Numbered from the stretch's first letter, positions 13,140-21,592 are shown. The stretch: 64,000 nt of DNA from Sulfuritalea sp. (GCA_030651305.1 JAUSCI010000014.1:1-64000); one strand, 5' to 3'. Numbers and translations: made by a program. The notes: generated by a model from the letters alone, not told the origin.

Positions 13140-13837
13140 GTCGTGTAATTCCTTTCGCCAAAAATCGCGGTGCCTACCCTGACCAGCGTCGCGCCTTCCA
13201 TTATCGCCGCTTCCAGATCGTGGCTCATGCCCATCGAGAGCGTATCCAGTCTCAGGCCCTCGGCGTTGAGCCGGTCGCGCAACTGGCGCAGCAGGGCGAA
13301 GCGGCTGCGTTGCAGGCGGCTGTCTTCACCGGGTTCGGGAATGGCCATCAGCCCGCGCAGGCACACTCCGGACAGTGCGGCCACGGCATGGGCCAGAGCG
13401 TCGGCCTGATCCGGGCTGCAGCCACTTTTCGAGGCTTCGCCGGAAACATTCACCTGGACGCAGACCTGCAGCGGCGCGAGTCCGGGCGGTCGCTGTGCCG
13501 CAAGCCGTTCGGCGATTTTCAGGCGGTCGACGGAGTGTACCCAGGCAAAGTTTTCGGCGACCAGCCGCGTCTTGTTGCTCTGCAGCGGCCCTATGAAGTG
13601 CCACTCAAGGCCCGCTTCAGCCAGGTCGGCCAGTTGCGCCGCCTTGTCGACAGCTTCCTGCACATAGTTTTCGCCGAACGCGCGTTGCCCCGCCGCGACT
13701 GCCTCGCGCACGCTGGCGGCGGGCCAGGTCTTGGAAACGGCCAGCAAGCGGACGGACTCCGGCCGTCGCCCGGCGGCAACGCAGGCAGCGGCAATGCGTG
13801 CACGCACAGCTTGCAAGTTGGCGGCGATTGATGTCAT
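13136..13837 (-). CDS. yggS: YggS family PLP homeostasis protein
   Basis: LLAVSKTWPAASVREAVAAGQRAFGENYVQEA; HFIGPLQSNKTRLVAE; LSMGMSHDLEAAIMEGATLVRVGTAIFGERNY. Confidence 0.94.
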   Translation of the reverse strand: MTSIAANLQAVRARIAAACVAAGRRPESVRLLAVSKTWPAASVREAVAAGQRAFGENYVQEAVDKAAQLADLAEAGLEWHFIGPLQSNKTRLVAENFAWVHSVDRLKIAERLAAQRPPGLAPLQVCVQVNVSGEASKSGCSPDQADALAHAVAALSGVCLRGLMAIPEPGEDSRLQRSRFALLRQLRDRLNAEGLRLDTLSMGMSHDLEAAIMEGATLVRVGTAIFGERNYTT

Positions 13838-13883
13838 ATTGCGGTGGTAAAGTATATCGCACCCCTTCTACAGGAAAGCGCTC

Positions 13884-14927
13884 ATGGACATCACTGAACT
13901 GCTCACTTTCATTGTCAAGAACAAGGCCTCCGATTTGCATTTGTCCGCCGGCCTGCCGCCGATGATCCGCGTCAATGGCGACATCCGCCGCATCAACCTG
14001 CCGGCGATGGAGCACAAGGATGTCCATGCGATGATTTACGACATCATGAGCGACGGCCAGCGCAAGGTCTACGAGGAAAATCTCGAATGCGACTTTTCCT
14101 TTGCGGTGCCGAACCTGGCGCGTTTCCGCGTCAACGCCTTCGTCCAGAACCGGGGTGCGGCGGCGGTGATGCGGACCATTCCGTCGAAGATCATGTCGCT
14201 GGAAGAACTTCATTGCCCGAAGATCTTCGAGGAACTGGCCGACCAGCCACGCGGCCTGGTACTGGTGACCGGGCCGACGGGTTCCGGCAAGTCGACCACG
14301 CTGGCGGCCATGGTCAATCACAAGAACGAAGTCGAATACGGCCACATTCTCACGGTCGAGGACCCGATCGAATTCGTCCATGAATCGAAGAAATGCCTGA
14401 TCAACCAGCGCGAGGTCGGTCCGCATACGCTGTCCTTCAACAACGCCCTGCGCTCGGCGCTGCGCGAAGACCCGGACGTCATTCTGGTCGGCGAAATGCG
14501 CGACCTGGAAACCATCCGCCTGGCGATGTCCGGCGCCGAAACCGGTCACCTGGTATTCGGTACGCTGCACACCTCCTCGGCAGCGAAAACCATCGACCGC
14601 ATCATCGACGTGTTCCCCGCCGCTGAAAAGGAAATGATCCGCGCCATGTTGTCGGAATCCCTGAAGGCGGTAATTTCCCAGACCCTGTGCAAGACCATGG
14701 ATGGCAAGGGCCGCGTCGCCGCGCACGAGATCATGGTCGGCACGCCGGCGATCCGCAACCTGATCCGCGAAGCCAAGGTGGCCCAGATGTATTCGGCGAT
14801 CCAGACCGGCCAGCAATACGGCATGCAGACGCTTGACCAGAACCTGACGGATCTGGTCAAGAAGAAGATAATTTCTCCCGCCGAAGCACGCAGCAAAGCC
14901 GCCAACAAGGACAATTTCCCGGGCTGA
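13884..14927 (+). CDS. pilT: Type IV pilus retraction ATPase PilT
   Basis: MDITELLTFIVKNKASDLHLSAGLPPMIRVNGDI; GPTGSGKSTTLAAMV; AMSGAETGHLVFGTLHTSSAAKTIDRIIDVFP. Confidence 0.96.
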   Translation: MDITELLTFIVKNKASDLHLSAGLPPMIRVNGDIRRINLPAMEHKDVHAMIYDIMSDGQRKVYEENLECDFSFAVPNLARFRVNAFVQNRGAAAVMRTIPSKIMSLEELHCPKIFEELADQPRGLVLVTGPTGSGKSTTLAAMVNHKNEVEYGHILTVEDPIEFVHESKKCLINQREVGPHTLSFNNALRSALREDPDVILVGEMRDLETIRLAMSGAETGHLVFGTLHTSSAAKTIDRIIDVFPAAEKEMIRAMLSESLKAVISQTLCKTMDGKGRVAAHEIMVGTPAIRNLIREAKVAQMYSAIQTGQQYGMQTLDQNLTDLVKKKIISPAEARSKAANKDNFPG

Positions 14928-14948
14928 AGCCCGGCAAATTGTCCTTGT
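14905..14948. terminator. Long near-perfect hairpin spanning the pilT stop codon
   Basis: ACAAGGACAATTTCCCGGGCT-ga-AGCCCGGCAAATTGTCCTTGT (21-bp arms, 1 mismatch). Confidence 0.7.
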
Positions 14949-14975
14949 GGCGAAGTAACACCCGCCCCCTCCCAT

Positions 14976-14995
14976 CCTCCCCCTCGCGGGGGAGG
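14976..14995. terminator. GC-rich hairpin between pilT and pilU
   Basis: CCTCCCCCTCGCGGGGGAGG. Confidence 0.5.
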
Positions 14996-15053
14996 CTACT
15001 AGTTAGAGCCGCTGGCGCGGCTGATGCAGGCAGAAACGATTGGAGATTGACTC

Positions 15054-16190
15054 ATGGAACGCGATGAAGGACTGAAGTTCATGTACCAGCTTCTGACGAT
15101 GATGATGCAGAAGAAGGGCTCCGACTTGTTCATTACATCCGGTTTCCCGCCGGCCATGAAGGTCGACGGCAAGATGACGCCGGCCACCACGCAGCCGCTG
15201 TCGGCTCAGCATACGCAGGAACTGGCGCGCGCCATCATGAACGACAAGCAGGCCGCAGAGTTCGAGGCGACCAAGGAGTGCAATTTCGCGATCTCCCCGG
15301 CCAGCATCGGCCGCTTCCGCGTCAACGCCTTTGTCCAGCAGGGCCGCGTCGGCATGATCCTGCGGACCATCAACGTGCAGATCCCCGAAATGGACGATCT
15401 CAAGCTGCCGCCGGTGCTGAAGGACGTGGTGATGACCAAGCGCGGTCTGGTGCTGTTTGTCGGCGGCACGGGTTCGGGCAAGTCGACCTCGCTGGCGGCG
15501 ATGATCGGCTATCGCAACCAGAACAGCTATGGCCACATCATCACCATCGAAGACCCGGTCGAATACGTTCATGAGCACCGCAATTGCGTGATCACCCAGC
15601 GCGAAGTCGGCGTCGATACCGATTCATGGGAAGTCGCGCTGAAGAACACCCTGCGCCAGGCGCCCGACGTCATCCTGATCGGTGAAATTCGCGACAAGGA
15701 AGTCATGGAGCACGCCATCGCCTTTGCCGAAACGGGCCACCTGGCGATGGGTACGCTGCACGCCAACAACGCCAACCAGGCGATCGACCGGATCATCAAC
15801 TTTTTCCCGGAGGAGCGTCGACCGCAGTTGCTGATGGATCTTTCGCTGAACCTCAAGGCCGTTGTTTCGCAGCGCCTGATTCCGGTGAAAGAAGGCAAGG
15901 GCCGTGCCGCGGCCGTGGAGGTCCTGCTCAATTCACCGCTGATTGCCGACCTGATCTTCAAGGGCGAGATCCACGGCATCAAGGAGATCATGAAGAAGTC
16001 GAAGGAGCTCGGCATGAAAACCTTCGACATGGCGCTTTTCGACCTCTTCGAAGAAGGCCGCATCAGCTACGACGATGCGCTGCGTTTTGCCGACTCGATG
16101 AACGAAGTGCGCCTGATGATCAAGCTGCACAGCAAGCAGTCGCAGGACATGGACCGCAACGCTGGCATCCAGCACCTCGACATAGTTTAG
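15054..16190 (+). CDS. pilU: PilT/PilU family twitching ATPase PilU
   Basis: GGTGSGKSTSLAAMIGYRN; FAETGHLAMGTLHANNANQAIDRIINFFPEERR; downstream of pilT. Confidence 0.95.
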   Translation: MERDEGLKFMYQLLTMMMQKKGSDLFITSGFPPAMKVDGKMTPATTQPLSAQHTQELARAIMNDKQAAEFEATKECNFAISPASIGRFRVNAFVQQGRVGMILRTINVQIPEMDDLKLPPVLKDVVMTKRGLVLFVGGTGSGKSTSLAAMIGYRNQNSYGHIITIEDPVEYVHEHRNCVITQREVGVDTDSWEVALKNTLRQAPDVILIGEIRDKEVMEHAIAFAETGHLAMGTLHANNANQAIDRIINFFPEERRPQLLMDLSLNLKAVVSQRLIPVKEGKGRAAAVEVLLNSPLIADLIFKGEIHGIKEIMKKSKELGMKTFDMALFDLFEEGRISYDDALRFADSMNEVRLMIKLHSKQSQDMDRNAGIQHLDIV

Positions 16191-17332
16191 CGATAGCTGC
16201 CGGCGGTGATTTCGATGTTGTACAGCCGGCATTCGAGTGCGCCGTTGTAGAGCGGAATCTTGCGCGATGTCTGGAGTCGGATCAGCTTGGGCAGTCGCAT
16301 GTCGGCCGATAGAAACCAGCAGCTCCAGCCGGCAAAGCGCTGCTTGAGCGCATCGCCCAGCAGCGGGTAGAAGGCGGCCAGTTCTTCCTCGCTGCCCAGT
16401 CGCTCACCGTAAGGCGGATTGGCCACCAGCACTCCTGATGGCGCCGGCGCGGTGCGTTGCAGCAGGTCGGACGCCTCCAGCGTGATCAGGTCATCCAACC
16501 CCGCGCCGGCAAGGTTTTGCCGCGTGCGGGCGACGGCATCGGCGTCGATGTCGCTGCCATACAGCGGCAAGGCCGTTGCTTCGCGGCGACGCCCGGCCGC
16601 TTCGCGCTGCAGCTTGCGCCAGAGCCCGGCATCGAAGGACTTGAGGTGCTCGAAGCCGAAATCTCCCGGCTCGCGCGACAGCCCCGGCGCGTCGTCGAGG
16701 CACATCTGCGCCGCTTCGAGCAGGAAGGTACCGCTGCCGCACATCGGATCAAGCAGCGGCGTACCGGGTTGCCAGCCGGAAAGTCGCAGGATGCCGGCGG
16801 CGAGGTTTTCCTTGAGTGGCGCGCCGACCTTGGCCAGTTTGTGGCCGCGCAGGTAGAGCGGCTCGCCGGAAGTGTCGAGATACAGCGTGGCCTGTTGTTC
16901 GGTGATGAAGAGGTGAATGCGAACCTCGGGGTTCTTGGTATTGACGCTGGGACGCCGCCCGGTCTCGGCGCGGAAGCGGTCACAGACGGCGTCCTTGACT
17001 TTCAGCGTGATGAACTCAAGGCTTTTGAGCGGCGAGCGAATCGCCGTGACATAGACGCGAATCGAGCGATCCACGGAAAACAGTTTTGACCAATCCACGT
17101 CGTAGGCCAGTTGATAGATCTCGGCTTCGCTGCGATAGGCGCCGCGCGCGATGCGCCACAGGACGCGCGTCGCGATGCGCGATTCGAGGTTGATGCGGTA
17201 GCCGGTTTCGATTTCGCCATTGCAGCTCGCGCCGCCCGGCACTATCGCAACATCCTTGCCGCCGGCACTGGCGAGGTCTTCCGCGAGCAGGGCTTCGAGC
17301 CCGCGCGGGCAGGTGGAAAAGTAGTGGTTCAA
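16187..17332 (-). CDS. THUMP domain class I SAM-dependent RNA methyltransferase (RlmL/YcbY N-half-like)
   Basis: LLDPMCGSGTFLLEAA; GVLVANPPYGERLGSEEELAAFYPLLGDALKQRF. Confidence 0.92.
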   Translation of the reverse strand: MNHYFSTCPRGLEALLAEDLASAGGKDVAIVPGGASCNGEIETGYRINLESRIATRVLWRIARGAYRSEAEIYQLAYDVDWSKLFSVDRSIRVYVTAIRSPLKSLEFITLKVKDAVCDRFRAETGRRPSVNTKNPEVRIHLFITEQQATLYLDTSGEPLYLRGHKLAKVGAPLKENLAAGILRLSGWQPGTPLLDPMCGSGTFLLEAAQMCLDDAPGLSREPGDFGFEHLKSFDAGLWRKLQREAAGRRREATALPLYGSDIDADAVARTRQNLAGAGLDDLITLEASDLLQRTAPAPSGVLVANPPYGERLGSEEELAAFYPLLGDALKQRFAGWSCWFLSADMRLPKLIRLQTSRKIPLYNGALECRLYNIEITAGSYR

Positions 17333-17570
17333 GGCGAAGTCTGGATGATTGTCGATTCCGGCATTATGTCACCGCAGGATGCGGCGACAGTATCCCTTGC
17401 GGATATCGGCACTATCGGCGTTAAGCGTAGCGGCCGCAACTCAAACCCGCCTCGACCGGTGGTCCTCCAATTTCTATCGGCGCAGGCTTGCCAACGGCAT
17501 GAATCGCGACTATTCTCGGGAAAAATAGAAACGTTCAGTCGTAGCTGAACGCAAAGCAGGGAGGAATGCA

Positions 17571-17957
17571 GTGGCCGTCGGCCCAACCATCCAGCGTCAA
17601 ACGGCATTGTTGTCAGGCATTGACACGCCATCAGGCGGGGTCGTGCTCAAGAAACTGTCGCCGGCCGCCGCCGGCGCCAAGCGGCTGGCGACGCGCTATG
17701 GGTCGTCCCTGGTGTGCGTGCGCTACCGCGAGGACACAGCGCGAGGCCGGCGCCTCACCACCGTCGAACTGATCGTAGACGAGCGGCCGCTGCCGCCACC
17801 GGTGGCCGTGCGCGTCGCCTACCAGGAAGTCGACATGCGAAACCAGGTCAAGGACGCCGGAGGCATCTGGGATGGCAAACGCAAGCTGTGGCTGCTACCC
17901 AGGGCGGCGGTACGCAAGCTGAAACTGACGCATCGGGTCATTTCAGAAAAAGCCTAG
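17571..17957 (+). CDS. Conserved hypothetical protein (128 aa)
   Basis: GTG start after GGGAGGAA; RYGSSLVCVRYREDTARGRRLTTVELIVDERP...GGIWDGKRKLWLLPRAAVRKLKLTHRV. Confidence 0.75.
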   Translation: MAVGPTIQRQTALLSGIDTPSGGVVLKKLSPAAAGAKRLATRYGSSLVCVRYREDTARGRRLTTVELIVDERPLPPPVAVRVAYQEVDMRNQVKDAGGIWDGKRKLWLLPRAAVRKLKLTHRVISEKA

Positions 17958-18027
17958 ATATGGACAGAATGCCCCATCCATATTTGGAAACAAATAGCCA
18001 TATCTGGCCAGCAATTGCCAGATATGG
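17956..18027. repeat. Cluster of CCATATYTGG-type inverted repeats
   Basis: CCATATTTGG (17979), CCATATCTGG (17998) and its reverse complement CCAGATATGG (18018), partial TAGATATGG (17956); CCATATCTGGC-8nt-GCCAGATATGG is a perfect inverted repeat. Confidence 0.7.
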
Positions 18028-18063
18028 CAGTTTTGTAGCGACGTCTACATCACGTTCGGCCCC

Positions 18064-18534
18064 ATGAAATCGCTCGGTGATCTCCCCGCTCTGCTCAACG
18101 ACTTCCGAAAGGTTGTCGCCCTTGCCGGCGTCTCCTTACCTCCTGCCGCCGTTTCAATTGAGACTTTGCCCGCACCACACAGGCCGCCGTCCGTGCTCCC
18201 AAGTGGCAAGATGGCTGTTTACGTTTTCGTCTGGAATGGCCGCTGCCTGAAAGTCGGGAAAGTCGGCCCAAAGAGTCAGGCCCGCTTCACTAGCCAGCAC
18301 TACAATCCGGCCAGTTCAAACAGCAATCTGGCGAAGTCCCTCGTTGCCGGCCATGGAAAGCTCGGGCTATCCGGCATCACGGAGTCGGACGCAGGCGCCT
18401 GGATCAAGGCAAACGTTGATCGCGTGAACTTTCTCCTCAACGCCGAATGTGGCATTCCCGTACTCACGCTTCTTGAGTCGTTCTTACAGTGCCGCCTAGA
18501 TCCGGTTTTCGAGGGCTTCGACAGTCAGCGATGA
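18064..18534 (+). CDS. Cassette-encoded protein, possible GIY-YIG nuclease-like fold
   Basis: MAVYVFVWNGRCLKVGKVGPKSQARFTSQHYNP...NAECGIPVLTLLESFLQCRLDPVFEG; lies between GTTCGGC (18054) and an attC site. Confidence 0.6.
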   Translation: MKSLGDLPALLNDFRKVVALAGVSLPPAAVSIETLPAPHRPPSVLPSGKMAVYVFVWNGRCLKVGKVGPKSQARFTSQHYNPASSNSNLAKSLVAGHGKLGLSGITESDAGAWIKANVDRVNFLLNAECGIPVLTLLESFLQCRLDPVFEGFDSQR

Positions 18535-18543
18535 AAACATGGG

Positions 18544-18613
18544 GCCGAACCCATCATTCCACCGGACGCTGCGCGATGAAGCCGCGCAGCGCCGGTGAAT
18601 TCAAACGTTGGGC
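18544..18613 (+). other. attC-like site 1 (integron cassette recombination site)
   Basis: GCCGAAC...GGACGCTGCGCGATGAAGCCGCGCAGCGCCGG...GTTGGGC. Confidence 0.85.
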
Positions 18614-18632
18614 ATCATGAGAAGGACGCTCC

Positions 18633-19067
18633 ATGGTTTGGCGTAAAGGGTTCCTATTTTCCGTTCTGTTTTTCCTGGCACAGGCGTCGGCCGCGGACGA
18701 GACGTTCTCTCGCTGGAAGGGGAAGGAGATGATCGATCGCGCTTACGCCGTCCAAGATGCTGCGAGAGCATATGTTAAGGAAATGGAGCTCGAAGGTTCT
18801 CGCGGCCGGAGCGCGCTCGACAGAATGATTGGCGACGGGTTCATGTGCGGGTTCACGATTGTGAGGAAAGATGACCCTCCGCTAATCTTCTGCACGAAGT
18901 CAAAACCCGCTATCCATGACTGCGCTGTACTTGACGTGTATCTATTCTTCGCCTGGAAAGGAAATGAAAGAAAGTTCGAAAAATTGGTTGCCGAACTTGA
19001 GAACACCATGGTTAATGGAATCGAGCCAGTCTGTAAGCTGCCCGTGCGGAAGGAAGCGGGGCCCTGA
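18633..19067 (+). CDS. Cassette protein with signal peptide, unknown function (144 aa)
   Basis: MVWRKGFLFSVLFFLAQASAADETFSRWKGKEM...; begins about 20 nt after attC1 and ends at attC2. Confidence 0.8.
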   Translation: MVWRKGFLFSVLFFLAQASAADETFSRWKGKEMIDRAYAVQDAARAYVKEMELEGSRGRSALDRMIGDGFMCGFTIVRKDDPPLIFCTKSKPAIHDCAVLDVYLFFAWKGNERKFEKLVAELENTMVNGIEPVCKLPVRKEAGP

Positions 19068-19068
19068 T

Positions 19069-19155
19069 GCCCAACCCGGCAGTCGACCCCGTTCCCTTCG
19101 GTCACTGGACGCTGCGCGATAAAGCCGCGCAGCGCCGGTCACTTCTACGTTGGGC
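19069..19155 (+). other. attC-like site 2
   Basis: GCCCAACCCGGCAGTCGACCCC...GGACGCTGCGCGATAAAGCCGCGCAGCGCCGGTCACTTCTACGTTGGGC. Confidence 0.88.
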
Positions 19156-19187
19156 CTCACATGACGGTCTTTTGACGGGGGGTATTT

Positions 19188-19355
19188 ATGGGATGGATTC
19201 TGGTTCTGTTCGGTGGAATATTTTTACTCGTAGTAATCACCCGCAAAACTGTTGATCGTGAGACCGCTAAAAATTTGAAGTTTCTTGGCAAGTTCTTCGC
19301 TGGCGCAGTAGGTCTACTTGTTCTGCTGGTTTTTCTTTCCTTTTTGCTCAAATAA
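19188..19355 (+). CDS. Small two-TM cassette protein (55 aa)
   Basis: MGWILVLFGGIFLLVVITRKTVDRETAKNLKFLGKFFAGAVGLLVLLVFLSFLLK; not in the ORF track (short), read by eye; GGAGG precedes the next ORF. Confidence 0.6.
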   Translation: MGWILVLFGGIFLLVVITRKTVDRETAKNLKFLGKFFAGAVGLLVLLVFLSFLLK

Positions 19356-19369
19356 CGGAGGACACAACA

Positions 19370-19768
19370 ATGAATAATCAATTCTTTCCTACCGCGATGC
19401 TAGGCTACCTTCTCTTCATCGGTATTGTCTTAGCAGTCATTGTTCTCGTGTGTCGAGAGCTAGTTTGTTGGTATTGGAAAATTAACCAGAACGTCGCTCT
19501 GCTAACAGAGATCCGCGACCTTCTCGCTGCAAAGCAATCTTCACAAGGTGTACCCCAATCACAATCCGCTCTGACCACACAAGTTACGGATGAATTTTGC
19601 TGCCCTCCCGGCGCCCCGATTGGTGTCTGGCGAGAAGACTTGATGCGCGCGAATAGCATCCGAATGGAAGGCGATAGCTACCTTTGGAATGGGAACCGCT
19701 ACCCCTCATTCGATTCGGTGATAGCGGCAATGAGGGAACAGAAGGGGCAGCAGGCCCCCAATTCTTGA
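19370..19768 (+). CDS. Cassette membrane protein, unknown function (132 aa)
   Basis: MNNQFFPTAMLGYLLFIGIVLAVIVLVCRELVCWYWKINQNVALLTEIRDLLAAKQ... Confidence 0.8.
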   Translation: MNNQFFPTAMLGYLLFIGIVLAVIVLVCRELVCWYWKINQNVALLTEIRDLLAAKQSSQGVPQSQSALTTQVTDEFCCPPGAPIGVWREDLMRANSIRMEGDSYLWNGNRYPSFDSVIAAMREQKGQQAPNS

Positions 19769-19807
19769 CGCTCCGCGAAAACCCTTGCAGCCTAGTGAAT
19801 CCGCGAG

Positions 19808-19877
19808 GCCCAACCCTGCGGTCCACCGGACGCTGCGCGATGAAGCCGCGCAGCGCCGGTGACCTTGAACGTTGGGC
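19808..19877 (+). other. attC-like site 3
   Basis: GCCCAAC...GGACGCTGCGCGATGAAGCCGCGCAGCGCCGGTGACCTTGAACGTTGGGC. Confidence 0.88.
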
Positions 19878-19907
19878 ATCAGAGAGGACGCCACATAAGG
19901 AGCGCAA

Positions 19908-20132
19908 ATGACAAAGCAAGAAAGTGAAAAGGCAATCCGCTATCTCTGCACCGAGTGGGCGAAACTCTGCGGAATACAGATACCTCCCATTGAGCAGCCG
20001 AGCTTTTCTGATTTTTACTCTTGGGTGCAAGAGAGCCACGGCCCCGTTCTGGCGTTCCGTTCAACACTCTCCGTTTCCGAACAAGTCGAAGCATGGTTTG
20101 ACGATGAGTTCAAACAGAACTGGAGAAATTGA
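19908..20132 (+). CDS. Cassette protein, unknown function (74 aa)
   Basis: MTKQESEKAIRYLCTEWAKLCGIQIPPIEQPSFSDFYSWVQESHGPVLAFRSTLSVSEQVEAWFDDEFKQNWRN; between attC3 and attC4. Confidence 0.75.
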   Translation: MTKQESEKAIRYLCTEWAKLCGIQIPPIEQPSFSDFYSWVQESHGPVLAFRSTLSVSEQVEAWFDDEFKQNWRN

Positions 20133-20175
20133 GGTGTCCTCAAAGTTCCAAATGGTCTTCGCGATCCGCCATTTG

Positions 20176-20240
20176 ACTCCCAAACCGGCAGTCAAGAGGG
20201 TCGGCGCAAAAGCGCGCCGACCCTTGCTTTTACGTTGGGC
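20176..20240 (+). other. attC-like site 4 (divergent stem)
   Basis: CTCCCAAACCGGCAGTCA-AGGGTCGGCGC-aaaagc-GCGCCGACCCT-TGCTTTTACGTTGGGC. Confidence 0.7.
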
Positions 20241-20264
20241 GTCTGAATACACGAAAGGACTATT

Positions 20265-21068
20265 GTGACCACAGTCATCGTCATTATGGTAGTTGTAGCT
20301 GCGGCGATCTACTTTCTTCTTGGAAAGTCCTCCAGCAAACCACCGGCTGCAAGTGCTCGACATACACAAGCAGCTGCCACAGAGAGCGACAACTTAGATT
20401 GGCTAATGGGCATATGGAGGAAGGCTGATCAGGAGCAAAAGGAAGGAAAACCAAAAACATTCCCAAAGTGGTTTTTTGATGAAGCAACTCCACGGCAAAT
20501 GGAAAAACTGGCTTCTCTCAATGTGCGCGTAGGAGGGGGAAAACCAACCAAGGGAAAAGCATCCGACCTCATTGGCTTATCTTACCCAATAGATGAGGAT
20601 GACCTTGAAGTTCTGAAATTCTTCAAAGTTCAAAGCAAGGGCATGAATCAAACCAAGGGCCGCTACAAAGCGCAAGAATTACTGAACGAAGCCGAGAATC
20701 GATCCCAATGGGAGAACAGGCCGGCAACTCAGGAACAGAAGGAGTTCTATAGGTTTTTTGGCATCAAGGTTTCTACAGGTTTGTGCATGAAAGATGCCGA
20801 GAACGTCATCATGAAAACCAGAACCAAGGCCGGACAGGATGAACCTTCCAAACTTGATCAGTGGGACTCTTACGCTTCTATCATTTCAGATCTGGCGGAC
20901 AAGGAAATGCTCAAGGATGACTTTGAAATGAAGAAGCCAAGCATGACTCTGATCAGAGAAGCCGTGGATGCCTTAGTAATAGAGGGGTGTCCACTCACTG
21001 ACTTGGACGTGTATGACGTGGCGGAAAAAATACAAGAGCTAAAACCGGACATGGCAAGGCCCGCGTGA
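20265..21068 (+). CDS. Membrane-anchored cassette protein, unknown function (267 aa)
   Basis: GTG start; N-terminal TM MTTVIVIMVVVAAAIYFLLG; two related motifs ATPRQMEKLASLNVRV... and ATQEQKEFYRFFGIKVSTGL... Confidence 0.8.
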   Translation: MTTVIVIMVVVAAAIYFLLGKSSSKPPAASARHTQAAATESDNLDWLMGIWRKADQEQKEGKPKTFPKWFFDEATPRQMEKLASLNVRVGGGKPTKGKASDLIGLSYPIDEDDLEVLKFFKVQSKGMNQTKGRYKAQELLNEAENRSQWENRPATQEQKEFYRFFGIKVSTGLCMKDAENVIMKTRTKAGQDEPSKLDQWDSYASIISDLADKEMLKDDFEMKKPSMTLIREAVDALVIEGCPLTDLDVYDVAEKIQELKPDMARPA

Positions 21069-21098
21069 ACGGCGAAATGACTCAGGGTTGTAGCAAGC

Positions 21099-21169
21099 GC
21101 CCAACCCGGCAGTCCACGCGGACGCTGCGCGATAAAGCCGCGCAGCGCCGGTGACTTCTACGTTAGGGC
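21099..21169 (+). other. attC-like site 5
   Basis: GCCCAACCCGGCAGTCCACGCGGACGCTGCGCGATAAAGCCGCGCAGCGCCGGTGACTTCTACGTTAGGGC. Confidence 0.88.
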
Positions 21170-21209
21170 ACGGAAGCTGGCCGTAGCGTTCATAAATCGG
21201 AGCACGTCA

Positions 21210-21446
21210 ATGACAGATCTATGGGCAATCGCCGGCGACGAGGATGTTTACCTTGAAGTCAAAATTGATAGCAACGCTTCCTATATTCCCTTGTTCCGTA
21301 GCGAGGAAGATGCGAGAAGCTACATAGTGTCGCAAGGTTTTCGGGAAGGCTTGAAGACGCGCAACTTTGAATTTGGTATGTACGATTGGCTCTGTGAGGT
21401 AACCAGGGACCGTAGGTATGTTCACTATCTGCGAATAATGAAATGA
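21210..21446 (+). CDS. Cassette protein, unknown function (78 aa)
   Basis: MTDLWAIAGDEDVYLEVKIDSNASYIPLFRSEEDARSYIVSQGFREGLKTRNFEFGMYDWLCEVTRDRRYVHYLRIMK. Confidence 0.75.
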   Translation: MTDLWAIAGDEDVYLEVKIDSNASYIPLFRSEEDARSYIVSQGFREGLKTRNFEFGMYDWLCEVTRDRRYVHYLRIMK

Positions 21447-21592
21447 AAACTGAAGTCCTGAGCTTTGCCGCGTTTCGTCTCCAAGACTCCGGTTCGGTCA
21501 AGGGATTAAAAAGCAATAAAGAGTGCTTGCGGGTAGCCACAGATACTGGTCCGAAAATCGGTCCTGGTAGGACGGCGCTCCGTAGAAAACCC

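Noticed and set aside
13617-14975. 452-aa - strand ORF covering pilT
   Set aside because: Antisense shadow of pilT, which has full Walker/His-box motifs; sequence is Arg/His/Gly-biased.
19067-19255. 62-aa ORF across attC2
   Set aside because: Translation of the recombination site; the real cassette ORF starts at 19188.
18540-21170. CRISPR array considered for the repeated GCTGCGCGAT-AAGCCGCGCAGC units
   Set aside because: Spacing is hundreds of bp with ORFs between, no cas genes; structure fits attC sites.
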